Shown here: positions 54,433 to 64,000 of the stretch, piece by piece | How the letters are laid out: every line of letters begins with the position of its first letter | How positions within the stretch are numbered: the first letter of the stretch is position 1 | Assembly: GCF_001429725.1 (NCBI RefSeq) | Contig: NZ_LMHV01000007.1 | Coordinates: forward strand, 1 to 64,000 | Reading direction: 5' to 3' | Source of the DNA: Rhizobium sp. Root708 | GTDB taxonomy: Bacteria > Pseudomonadota > Alphaproteobacteria > Rhizobiales > Rhizobiaceae | Length of the DNA stretch: 64,000 bases | The notes under the pieces: generated by a model | What the model was told of the DNA's origin: nothing | Databases searched by the model: none | The model's input: only the letters and a program-made list of their open reading frames with translations | Translations under genes and position numbers: made by a program

Positions 54433-54465
54433 ATGCCCGCTGTCTGTTAACAGCGGGCATTTTCC
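54433..54465 (+). terminator. Rho-independent terminator after the PagL-like gene
   Basis: ATGCCCGCTGT (54433-54443) and ACAGCGGGCAT (54450-54460), a perfect 11-bp stem with a 6-base loop and TTTCC after it. Confidence 0.9.
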
Positions 54466-54493
54466 TGTCGCACGTTTCATTCACTTAGGCTAA

Positions 54494-56770
<2,277 letters not shown>

Positions 56771-56789
56771 TGCGCAAGGAGTAACGATC

Positions 56790-57023
56790 ATGCCTATGAA
56801 GCCCGGTGACATCGAAGACATGATCAAAGCCGGTATCCCTGGAGCCAAAGTCACGATTCGTGACCTAGCCGGCGATGGCGACCACTACGCAGCTGAAGTC
56901 GTCGCGGAAGCGTTCCGCGGCAAGAGCCGCGTTCAGCAGCATCAGATGGTCTACGAGGCGCTGAAGGGGAATATGGGTGGAATACTGCACGCCTTGGCGC
57001 TGCAGACGTCGGCACCCGATTGA
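56790..57023 (+). CDS. BolA family protein
   Basis: 77 residues from ATG 56790, with AAGGAG 8 bases upstream; the long frame starting inside purL is a shadow. The BolA fold shows IEDMIKAGIPGAKVTIRDLA, DHYAAEVVAEAFRGKSRVQQ and HQMVYEALKG with the conserved histidine. BolA partners with CGFS monothiol glutaredoxins in Fe-S trafficking. Such a glutaredoxin is encoded 1.5 kb further on. Confidence 0.93.
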   Translation: MPMKPGDIEDMIKAGIPGAKVTIRDLAGDGDHYAAEVVAEAFRGKSRVQQHQMVYEALKGNMGGILHALALQTSAPD

Positions 57024-57035
57024 GACAGTTTCGCT

Positions 57036-57064
57036 AATGCCCGGTCAAAAGCCGGGCATTGCTT
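57036..57064 (+). terminator. Hairpin between bolA and the convergent hydrolase
   Basis: AATGCCCGG (57036-57044) and CCGGGCATT (57052-57060) with a 7-base loop and a weak T tract. Its right arm covers the last codons of the minus-strand gene. Confidence 0.6.
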
Positions 57065-58196
57065 TATATCCGTCGGCCGCGAATTCGATCGCTGGCAACG
57101 GCCCTGCGGTCAGCAAGGTGAAGTCGAACGGCGCCCTGGTATCGGGCCCCAAGACGTACTGCCGGTGGACCCGCAGAAAATCCCGCTTGATCTTCTTGTA
57201 GTGCTCCGCCGTGAGCATCTGCTTCACGCGAATGAAGATCATCTGCGCCTGCGGCAGACTGTGATAGCCGCACACGGCCACGACAGGCACCTTATAGAAA
57301 TGGATGGCGTCGGTCAGACACTGGATATCGATCCACTTCACGGACTGACAGCCTGCGATAAGGCCTACGCGCGAGCGCAACAGATGCGCCGGCCGAAGCA
57401 GCGAACATTGCAGGATCGCTGAGCCCAGCGTCGCAAAGACCACCTGCTTGCCCTCGAAGAGATTGGGCTCGCGCTCGAGCAGGATGCCGATCACATGCGC
57501 GGCGACACTGGATCCCATGCTGTGCGATGAAATCACGTACTCCTCGGCATCCTCCGTCAGCGCCGCGCGCGCCGCAACCGCGCAATCCTCGAGCCACGCG
57601 TTGACGTCGTTCTTGTCCATCCGCCCGAGGGCAACCGCCATTCGCCAGTCCGCAAAAAGATGCAGGGTGTAGAAACGCTCGGCGAAAGGCAGGAAGGCGA
57701 GCGCGAAGAATGCGACCGACAAACCCGCGCTCCAGAGCAGATGGAACGCTGAAAGCTCTAGGCCGAGCGGCATCACCAGAATGGTTGCGCTCAGTGAAAC
57801 GCCAAGCATCATCAGCAGGAACGGGAAGATGAAGAACAGGCCGAACCGCCAAGCATGCCGGAAATAGCCCGACATCCCTCCATCGCCTATGATGGCCGCA
57901 GCACTCAGAAAGCCGGCAACGATCTGAGACGCGACGCTGCCTGATCTCAGCCGTGAGACGAGCGCATTATGGTCGAACACGTGAACCCGAGAGCGTGTCT
58001 TCCAACCGTCCGTATCGGTCGTCACGTCGAATGCCGTCTCGCGCTGTTTTCCCTGAGTATCCGCCGCGGAGATGCCGAGTTTCCAAACAGCAGCGCTTTG
58101 GCGTGCGGATCGCTCATAACGGGCTCGGTGCGCAGATCCATCCAACGGCTCGAAACCGGGAAAATGCAGCACGACCCTTTTGGAGATGAAGGTCAT
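57045..58196 (-). CDS. Membrane-associated alpha/beta hydrolase (lipase-like)
   Basis: 383 residues from ATG 58196; the longer frame to 58256 is less likely. Two hydrophobic helices (about 118-145 and 150-172) lie in the middle, followed by a serine hydrolase elbow ISSHSMGSSVAAHVIG with Ser226. The N-terminal part begins RVVLHFPGFEPLDG, a hydrolase-like first strand and oxyanion loop. The membrane hairpin splitting the hydrolase core is unusual. Substrate unknown. Confidence 0.75.
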   Translation of the reverse strand: MTFISKRVVLHFPGFEPLDGSAHRARYERSARQSAAVWKLGISAADTQGKQRETAFDVTTDTDGWKTRSRVHVFDHNALVSRLRSGSVASQIVAGFLSAAAIIGDGGMSGYFRHAWRFGLFFIFPFLLMMLGVSLSATILVMPLGLELSAFHLLWSAGLSVAFFALAFLPFAERFYTLHLFADWRMAVALGRMDKNDVNAWLEDCAVAARAALTEDAEEYVISSHSMGSSVAAHVIGILLEREPNLFEGKQVVFATLGSAILQCSLLRPAHLLRSRVGLIAGCQSVKWIDIQCLTDAIHFYKVPVVAVCGYHSLPQAQMIFIRVKQMLTAEHYKKIKRDFLRVHRQYVLGPDTRAPFDFTLLTAGPLPAIEFAADGYKAMPGF

Positions 58197-58481
58197 TATT
58201 CTCTTTCTTGGCCGCAGCGCGGCGGCAGATAAGTGCTGCGCGGCAATCGGCGACAATTGTGGCGAAATCCGGGTATGGTCAGGTGACGCGCTCGCTCGGG
58301 CGATCCCATATCACGCCCTCCCGCGATGAGGCGTAACGCACGGGCAACACCATTGCCTGCAAACCGGTAGGGTGCTCTTTTTTTGGCCCCGCATGCTGGA
58401 ATTCCGCCGATCACATGCTATCTAAGCTTAACGATTGAAACGGCGGGCCTTTAACTCGCCTGTGGAAAGGATTAGGTCCCT

Positions 58482-58817
58482 ATGAGCGGCATCAACGAAT
58501 TCATCGACAACGAAATCAAGACCAACGACGTCGTCCTCTTCATGAAGGGCACGCCGCAGTTTCCCCAGTGTGGTTTCTCCGGCCAGGTCGTGCAGATTCT
58601 CGATTACATCGGCGTCGACTACAAGAGCGTCAACGTGCTCGCCGATTCGGAAATCCGCCAGGGCATCAAGGATTACTCCAACTGGCCGACCATTCCCCAG
58701 CTTTACGTCAAGGGTGAATTCATCGGCGGCTGCGACATCGTCAAGGAAATGTTCCAGGCTGGCGAATTGCAGCAGCACTTCCAGGAAAACGGCGTAACCG
58801 TTCGCGGCGCCGCCTGA
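58482..58817 (+). CDS. grxD: Monothiol glutaredoxin, Grx4/GrxD type
   Basis: 111 residues with the CGFS active site (Cys30) in MKGTPQFPQCGFSGQVVQIL and the glutathione-binding WPTIPQLYVKGEFIGGCDI. CGFS glutaredoxins bind a [2Fe-2S] cluster between two subunits and pair with BolA. It supports the suf system seen earlier. The gap upstream (58197-58481) shows no gene, only a run of seven T at 58377-58383. Confidence 0.96.
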   Translation: MSGINEFIDNEIKTNDVVLFMKGTPQFPQCGFSGQVVQILDYIGVDYKSVNVLADSEIRQGIKDYSNWPTIPQLYVKGEFIGGCDIVKEMFQAGELQQHFQENGVTVRGAA

Positions 58818-58828
58818 CCTGACCGGTC

Positions 58829-58850
58829 ACCGGGCGTTCTGCCCGGTTTC
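58829..58850 (+). terminator. Terminator after grxD
   Basis: ACCGGGC (58829-58835) and GCCCGGT (58841-58847) with a 5-base loop, then TTTCC. Confidence 0.75.
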
Positions 58851-58871
58851 CAAATCTGTATTTTGAGTCCG

Positions 58872-58894
58872 AGGCGCTGTGCTGAACAGCGCCT
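58872..58894 (+). repeat. Hairpin upstream of the first MFS gene
   Basis: AGGCGCTGT (58872-58880) and ACAGCGCCT (58886-58894), a perfect 9-bp stem with a 5-base loop, 25 bases before the GTG start. It may be a second terminator or a leader structure. Confidence 0.55.
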
Positions 58895-58918
58895 TGGCCT
58901 GTTTATGGGAATTACATT

Positions 58919-60166
58919 GTGACAGATTCATCACAAGCCGCGCACGTGGGCCGCATCCCCATGCGCAAGGGTGAGTTCATCGCGCTTGCTGCCTTCCTGA
59001 TGGCGATTAACTCGCTGGCGATCGACATCATGTTACCGGCGCTGCAGCAGATCGGCGCGAGCCTGAACGTCGAGAGCGAAAACCACCGCCAGTTCGTTGT
59101 TTCAAGCTACCTTCTCGGCTTTGGCTTCGCGCAGCTTGTCTACGGCCCGCTGTCCGATCGCTTCGGCCGCCGCCTGCCGCTGCTTGCCGGCATCGGCATC
59201 TATATCTGTTCCTCGCTTGGCAGCGCGCTGGTTCCAACCTTCGAGGGCTTGCTGATCCTCAGGTTCGTCCAGGGTCTCGGCTCCGCCGCCACCCGCGTCA
59301 TCACCATCTCCATCGTTCGCGATATCTACGGCGGGCGGCAGATGGCCGAAGTGATGTCGCTGATCATGATGGTCTTCATGATCGTTCCCGTCATCGCGCC
59401 GGGCAGCGGCCAGATCATCATGCTGTTCGGCAGCTGGCACCTGATCTTCCTGTTCATCGCCGTCATGGCAGCCATCATCGCCGGCTGGGCCTATCTCCGG
59501 CTGCCCGAAACGCTGCGTCCGGAAAACGTTCGGCCCTTCACCGTCAGATCGGTGCTTGGCGGCTTCAGGCTGGTTCTGACGAACCGCATCGCGCTCTGCT
59601 ACACGATCGCCAGCACCTTCATCTTCGGTTCGCTGTTCGGCTTCATCAACTCGGCCCAGCAGATCTATGTGGGGATCTATGGCCTCGGCGTCTATTTCCC
59701 CTTCGCCTTTGCCGGCGTCGCGATTTTCATGTCGATGTCGTCGTTCCTGAACTCGCGCCTCGTTGGCAAGTTCGGCATGCGCCGTCTGTCGCATGTCGCG
59801 CTGCTCGGCTTCATCACCATCAACACCATCTGGCTGCTGGCCCTGGTGTTGGGGCCGCACCCGATGCCGTTCTTCCTGTTCATCAGCTTTTTCGGCCTGG
59901 CGATGTTCCAGTTCGGCTGGATCGGCTCGAACTTCAACTCGCTGGCCATGGAGCCGCTCGGCCACGTCGCAGGCACCGCCTCGTCGGTCCTCGGTTTCAT
60001 GAGTACCGTTGGCGGCGCGCTGATCGGCGCCGGCATCGGCCAGGCCTTCAACGGCACCGCGCTTCCCATGGTCGCCGGTTATTTCACGGTCTCGATTATC
60101 GGTCTCGTCTTCGTGCTGATCGCCGAGAAGGGAAAGCTCTTCCAGCCGCACAATCCGGCTGTTTGA
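58919..60166 (+). CDS. MFS drug exporter, Bcr/CflA type (first copy)
   Basis: 415 residues with twelve predicted helices; GTG 58919 has GGGA 8 bases upstream. The Bcr/CflA pattern shows INSLAIDIMLPALQQIG in helix 1, GFGFAQLVYGPLSDRFGRRL (motif A) and LRFVQGLGSAATRV in helix 4. Proton-driven export of drugs or metabolites is expected; bicyclomycin is only the prototype. It is followed after 46 bases by a related copy. Confidence 0.9.
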   Translation: MTDSSQAAHVGRIPMRKGEFIALAAFLMAINSLAIDIMLPALQQIGASLNVESENHRQFVVSSYLLGFGFAQLVYGPLSDRFGRRLPLLAGIGIYICSSLGSALVPTFEGLLILRFVQGLGSAATRVITISIVRDIYGGRQMAEVMSLIMMVFMIVPVIAPGSGQIIMLFGSWHLIFLFIAVMAAIIAGWAYLRLPETLRPENVRPFTVRSVLGGFRLVLTNRIALCYTIASTFIFGSLFGFINSAQQIYVGIYGLGVYFPFAFAGVAIFMSMSSFLNSRLVGKFGMRRLSHVALLGFITINTIWLLALVLGPHPMPFFLFISFFGLAMFQFGWIGSNFNSLAMEPLGHVAGTASSVLGFMSTVGGALIGAGIGQAFNGTALPMVAGYFTVSIIGLVFVLIAEKGKLFQPHNPAV

Positions 60167-60212
60167 GCAAGCAAACGACGGTTGAGACAAATCTATATTT
60201 CAGGACAATCAT

Positions 60213-61493
60213 ATGACGCCGCCCCATAAGCCGCACACCGAAAACCAGGGATCCAGCCGCATCGGCATGGGCTTCCTCGAATTCGTCATCACCATCGCCA
60301 TCATGACGGCAAGTGTCGCCATGGCGATCGACAGCATGCTGCCCGCCCTGCCCGCCATGGGCCATGCGCTGAATGTCGCCAACGCCAACGACGCGCAGCT
60401 CGTCATCGGCGTCTTCTTCCTCGGCTTCGGCGTGTCGCAGATCATCTTCGGCAGCCTGTCGGACACGTTCGGCCGCCGCAACATCATGCTCGGCGGCCTC
60501 GCGGTCTATGTGCTCGCCATGTTCGGCGCAGCTGCCACCGGCAGCTTCGAGATGCTGCTCGTCATGCGCTTCATCCAGGGTCTCGGCGGCGCGGCCGTCC
60601 GCATTACCACCATGGCCGTCGTCCGCGACTGTTTTGGCGGCCGCGAAATGGCGCGTGTCATGTCCTACGTCATGATCGTCTTCATGATCGTGCCGATCGT
60701 CGCCCCCTCGGTCGGGCAGCTGATCATCACCTATGCCAACTGGCACTGGATCTTCATCCTGCTCGGCATCGTCGGCGCCATCCTATTCATCTGGGCATCC
60801 CTTCGTCTGAAGGAATCGCTGCCGCGCGAAGAGCGCATCCCCCTCTCCTTCGGCAACGTGGTCGACGGCTTCAAGACGGTTCTGACCAACAAGATCACCT
60901 GCGGCTACATGATCGGCCTGACCATGTTCACCGCCGTCATCAGCGCCTATGTGATCTCCGTTCAGCAGGTCTTCGGCGAGGTCTACGGCCTCGGCGACTG
61001 GCTTCCGATCGCCTTTGCAGCCACTGCCGGCGGCATCGCGGTCGCCAACTTCGCCAACGGCTTCTTCGTGCGCAAGTTCGGCATGCGCCGCATCTCGCAC
61101 GTGGCGATGATATTGTTCACCATCATCTCGGCGATTGGCTTCTTCAAGGCGCTCGGCGGCACACCGAGCTTCGCCTTCGCCTATGCGCTCTTCACGATCC
61201 TGTTGATGATGTTCGCCGTGATCGCCACCAACTTCACGGCAATCAGCCTGGAGCCGATGGGCAATCTCGCGGGCACAGCGACCTCGATCACCGGCTTCGT
61301 CTCGACCACCTTCGGCGCCATCCTCGGCGGCGCGGTCGGCCAGCTGTTCAACGGCACGGTGCAGCCGCTCTTCGGCGGCTTCGCGGTGTTCGGGACAATC
61401 AGCATCGCAGCAACGCTCTGGGCGGAAGGCGGCAAGCTCTTCACCCATCCGGGCGACGACCCGCAGCTCGATCCCGGTGCCGGCCATTTCTGA
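60213..61493 (+). CDS. MFS drug exporter, Bcr/CflA type (second copy)
   Basis: 426 residues with twelve predicted helices. It shares with the first copy the AIDSMLPALPAMG helix, GFGVSQIIFGSLSDTFGRRN and MRFIQGLGGAAVRI, so the pair looks like an old tandem duplication. Divergence is clear along the whole length, suggesting different substrates. A terminator follows. Confidence 0.9.
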   Translation: MTPPHKPHTENQGSSRIGMGFLEFVITIAIMTASVAMAIDSMLPALPAMGHALNVANANDAQLVIGVFFLGFGVSQIIFGSLSDTFGRRNIMLGGLAVYVLAMFGAAATGSFEMLLVMRFIQGLGGAAVRITTMAVVRDCFGGREMARVMSYVMIVFMIVPIVAPSVGQLIITYANWHWIFILLGIVGAILFIWASLRLKESLPREERIPLSFGNVVDGFKTVLTNKITCGYMIGLTMFTAVISAYVISVQQVFGEVYGLGDWLPIAFAATAGGIAVANFANGFFVRKFGMRRISHVAMILFTIISAIGFFKALGGTPSFAFAYALFTILLMMFAVIATNFTAISLEPMGNLAGTATSITGFVSTTFGAILGGAVGQLFNGTVQPLFGGFAVFGTISIAATLWAEGGKLFTHPGDDPQLDPGAGHF

Positions 61494-61517
61494 TTGAGCC
61501 GCTTATCGCATTCCTTC

Positions 61518-61551
61518 TCGCCCGCAACGCATCGTTGCGGGCGAAACTTTT
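61518..61551 (+). terminator. Terminator between MFS and LysE genes
   Basis: TCGCCCGCAACG (61518-61529) and CGTTGCGGGCGA (61533-61544), a perfect 12-bp stem with a 3-base loop, then AACTTTTT. It serves the MFS pair and lies just beyond the LysE stop on the other strand. Confidence 0.88.
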
Positions 61552-61558
61552 TCAACAG

Positions 61559-62155
61559 CTAGCGCCACACAAGTGCGACCGAGAGAGCCAGCGCCAACGC
61601 CATCGCGATATTGAAGAACCGCGCCGAACGCGGGGTGCGTAAAAACTTGGCCACGAGGGTGCCCAGGACGAGCCAAAGGAACCCGGCAGGAAACGCGGCG
61701 GCTGCGAACAGCGCGCCCATCCACAAGGCGCCGCTGGCCCCAGCGTGCTGCGACGATACAAGGAACGTGCTGCCCGCGCTCAGCGCGACCAGCCAACCTT
61801 TCGGGTTCAGCCATTGGAATAGAAAAGCCTGGCGAAATCCAACCACCCGCCTCTGGCCGTCCGCTTCAACGGTACCCGCATTGGCGATCTTCCAGGCAAG
61901 CCACAGCAGAAACAGGGATCCCGCCAACTTCATCGCTATTACAATAGCCGGCGCGGCGGCGACAATTTCCCCGACACCGAAGGCGCTTAGAATGATCATC
62001 ACGCCCATGCCAAGCGATGCGCCGAGCGGACAGCCGATTCCTCTTAACGTGCCGACGGCCGCGCCTGTCGATAGGACCAGTGTGTTACTGGGTCCAGGTG
62101 TAACCGCCGCGATAAACGCAAACAGCAAAAACGCCATTGTCTGCGCTGTATCCAT
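61559..62155 (-). CDS. LysE/RhtB family translocator
   Basis: 198 residues from ATG 62155 (AGGAG 6 bases upstream); an adjacent ATG at 62158 is only 3 bases from the site. Six hydrophobic helices; the N-terminus FIAAVTPGPSNTLVLSTGA is the LysE signature with PGP, and FQWLNPKGWLVALS is typical of the fourth helix. It probably exports an amino acid. It is convergent with the MFS pair. Confidence 0.87.
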   Translation of the reverse strand: MDTAQTMAFLLFAFIAAVTPGPSNTLVLSTGAAVGTLRGIGCPLGASLGMGVMIILSAFGVGEIVAAAPAIVIAMKLAGSLFLLWLAWKIANAGTVEADGQRRVVGFRQAFLFQWLNPKGWLVALSAGSTFLVSSQHAGASGALWMGALFAAAAFPAGFLWLVLGTLVAKFLRTPRSARFFNIAMALALALSVALVWR

Positions 62156-62277
62156 CATACTCTCCTCGTCATTTCGAAACGGGAGAACATCTACGACTGG
62201 CGTGGCTGCTCGTATTGTACGTCTGTGCGCATGGACTTTCCTGGGTGCGCAAGATCTGCACGCCCGGGGCTATGGTT

Positions 62278-63102
62278 TCAGATGGTGAAGACTTCACGCC
62301 GCAGAATGTCCCAGCTCTCCTTGTCGGGCGCGATCAGCAGGCCGCCGTTCGTATGGTGCGGCAGATAGGGCGAGCCGTCGAAACGCGTGGCATGAGCACC
62401 GGCCTCGATGCTGAGCAGGGTGCCGGCAAGGTGATCCCAGGGCATCAGCTTGTTGTACATCAGGTAATGCACATGACCGCCGACGAAAGCGCGATATTCA
62501 TGTGCCGCGCAGCGGTAGTTGGCGAGGAACCGAACCTTGGCGAGATTGGAGAGGATCTCGCTGCGCTTCGGCTTCGGTAGGAAGCCTGTCGATGCCATGC
62601 CGACCATGTCCTCCAGCGCCACGGGCGCTGCAACCGAAAGCCGCTCCGCGTCGCCATCAGGGCGCCGAAGCCAAGCGCCGCCGCCCTTTTCGCCCATCAC
62701 CCAATCGTCACCCATCGGGTCGTAGATGATGCCGGCAACGGTTTCGCCCTTGGATATCACCGAGGCCATGACGCCGAAGGCTGGGATGCCCGATGCAAAA
62801 TTGAAGGTGCCATCCACGGGGTCGACGACGATGGCAAGGTCTGCTCCCTCGAGCTTGCCGAGCAGATCGGGATCAGCCGCGACCGATTCCTCACCGATGA
62901 ACACCGCATCTGGCCAAAGGGCCGCGGCTTCCGCCTTGATCATCCGCTCTGCCTGCAGGTCGGCTTCCGTCACTAGGTCGGTCGCCTCACTCTTGGCGCG
63001 CACGTCATCGCTTCCAAGGCGACGGAAACGCGGCAATATCTCTGCCTTCGCCGCCCGCCTCAGGAGATCGGCAAGCGTCGCTACATCTATCGTGGAACTC
63101 AT
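62278..63102 (-). CDS. Inositol monophosphatase family protein
   Basis: 274 residues. The lithium-sensitive phosphatase motifs are complete: GEES (near residue 70), the metal-binding DPVDGTFNFASG and the later PWDHLAGTLLSIEAGA. Members hydrolyse inositol-1-phosphate, histidinol phosphate or 3'-phosphoadenosine phosphates; the substrate cannot be fixed from sequence. It follows ttcA by 29 bases on the same strand. Confidence 0.9.
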   Translation of the reverse strand: MSSTIDVATLADLLRRAAKAEILPRFRRLGSDDVRAKSEATDLVTEADLQAERMIKAEAAALWPDAVFIGEESVAADPDLLGKLEGADLAIVVDPVDGTFNFASGIPAFGVMASVISKGETVAGIIYDPMGDDWVMGEKGGGAWLRRPDGDAERLSVAAPVALEDMVGMASTGFLPKPKRSEILSNLAKVRFLANYRCAAHEYRAFVGGHVHYLMYNKLMPWDHLAGTLLSIEAGAHATRFDGSPYLPHHTNGGLLIAPDKESWDILRREVFTI

Positions 63103-63131
63103 GGACTTTCCTTCTTTGGCGTGAGCGCCGG

Positions 63132-64000
63132 CTATTCACTCTTCGACGCAGTCTCTCCGGCCATCAGGCCAGCGAAATCGAAAAGCTTCGGATCGAGCAG
63201 GTGCGACGGGTTCACATGCGCGAGAGCCCTCAGCATCGTATCCTTGCGGCCCGGCATGCGCCGCTCGATGTCGGCAAGCATGTCCTTCATCGCATTGCGC
63301 TGCAGTCCGTCCTGGGAGCCGCAGAGATCGCAGGGAATGATCGGAAACTGCATCGCAGCCGCGAATTTCGCCATGTCGTCTTCCGCGCAATAGGCGAGCG
63401 GGCGCAGCACCATGAGGTTGCCCTCGTCATTGAGCAGCTTGGCCGGCATCGAGGCCAGCCGCCCGCCATGGAAGAAATTCATGAAGAAGGTCTCGAGAAT
63501 GTCCTCGCGGTGGTGACCGAGCACCAGTGCGTCACAGCCCTCCTCCTTGGCGATCCGATACAGATTGCCGCGGCGCAGGCGCGAACAGAGCGAGCAATAG
63601 GTCGCCCCCTCCGGAACCTTCTCTTTCACGATCGAATAGGTATCGCGATACTCGATGCGGTGCTTGACGCCGACCTTGGTGAGATATTCCGGCAGGATAT
63701 GCTTGGGGAAGTTCGGCTGGCCCTGGTCGAGGTTGCAGGCGATCAGTTCCACCGGCAGAAGACCGCGCCACTGCAGGTCGAGGAGAAGGGCGAGCAGCCC
63801 ATACGAGTCCTTGCCGCCGGAGACACCGATCAGCCAACGCTTCTGCCCCTTCAGCATCGCAAAATCGTCGAATGCTTGCCTGATGTTGCGCAACAGCCGC
63901 TTGCGCAACTTGTTGAACGACACAGAACTCGGAGCCTCGGAAAAGAGCGCGTGCGAGATCGCGCCATCCGCGTTCGGCGTTTCCAGCTCATCGGCAATGT
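63132..64000 (-). CDS. ttcA: tRNA 2-thiocytidine(32) synthetase TtcA, start outside the window
   Basis: The frame is open to the window end, giving 289 residues; a GTG at 63923 would give 263 but upstream codons ([20 protein letters not shown]) look like the natural N-terminus. TtcA thiolates cytidine 32 of some tRNAs using a Fe-S cluster and ATP. The PP-loop [10 protein letters not shown] and the paired CxxC motifs [10 protein letters not shown] and CDLCGSQ are intact. The Fe-S need links it to the suf genes. Confidence 0.93.
   Translation of the reverse strand, partial: IADELETPNADGAISHALFSEAPSSVSFNKLRKRLLRNIRQAFDDFAMLKGQKRWLIGVSGGKDSYGLLALLLDLQWRGLLPVELIACNLDQGQPNFPKHILPEYLTKVGVKHRIEYRDTYSIVKEKVPEGATYCSLCSRLRRGNLYRIAKEEGCDALVLGHHREDILETFFMNFFHGGRLASMPAKLLNDEGNLMVLRPLAYCAEDDMAKFAAAMQFPIIPCDLCGSQDGLQRNAMKDMLADIERRMPGRKDTMLRALAHVNPSHLLDPKLFDFAGLMAGETASKSE

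Noticed and set aside
58919..61493. Tandem MFS genes as a frameshifted single gene
   Set aside because: Both reading frames are full length with their own starts and twelve helices; they are two paralogues.

Overview
The window reads as a GC-rich chromosomal segment of a Rhizobiaceae-type alphaproteobacterium (Rhizobium/Ensifer/Agrobacterium lineage; genus not resolved from sequence alone). The evidence is the glutathione-dependent formaldehyde genes, a suf operon with two cysteine desulfurases ahead of Irr/RirA-like iron operators, DUF982, DUF1127, TfoX-N and DUF2189 proteins, a RIME-like mosaic repeat, a tandem glycine riboswitch before gcvTHP, and the purB...purC-purS-purQ...purL-bolA...grx order. 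I saw no rRNA, tRNA, CRISPR array, prophage or insertion sequence.

Layout. 1-3.6 kb: formaldehyde detoxification (frmA 3' end, gfa, frmB) mixed with an elaA-like acetyltransferase and a DUF188 protein, then DoxX. 3.8-8.8 kb (minus strand): propionyl-CoA carboxylase beta chain, a lipoprotein, an ATP12-type chaperone, a HAD phosphatase, an RluC-type pseudouridine synthase and the CrcB fluoride channel. 9.2-14.1 kb: glycine riboswitch and the complete glycine cleavage genes gcvT, gcvH and gcvP. 14.3-16.4 kb: DUF982, cupin, an orphan acyl carrier protein and a LysE exporter. 16.5-23.6 kb (minus strand): the suf Fe-S cluster operon. 23.7-31.5 kb: hydrolase, GNAT, anhydro-MurNAc kinase, tyrS, a giant AsmA-like protein and a peroxiredoxin, followed by a decayed DUF455 gene. 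31.8-35.2 kb: M23 peptidase, DEAD-box helicase, Nudix. 35.2-40.9 kb (minus strand): a tightly packed six-gene operon of molybdo-enzyme maturation factors without any molybdo-enzyme. 41-44.8 kb: solute-binding protein, rpe, a membrane protein and purB. 44.8-49.4 kb: membrane proteins, a hydrolase, an unlisted 29-residue protein and a PAS-GGDEF-EAL regulator. 49.6-58.8 kb: purC, purS, purQ, purL, bolA and the CGFS glutaredoxin, interspersed with a lipoprotein, DUF1127, a MocR regulator and a PagL-like protein. 58.9-64 kb: two tandem Bcr/CflA-type exporters, LysE, an inositol monophosphatase-family enzyme and ttcA (running off the window).

Functionally the genes connect through one-carbon metabolism (formaldehyde oxidation, glycine cleavage, purine synthesis) and iron-sulfur metabolism (suf, bolA-Grx4, ttcA). 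The window is mostly housekeeping. The least explained items are the Mo-maturation operon, the orphan ACP with an operator-rich leader, the MocR self-operator, the 29-residue protein and the DUF455 relic. No new defence or mobile system is visible.
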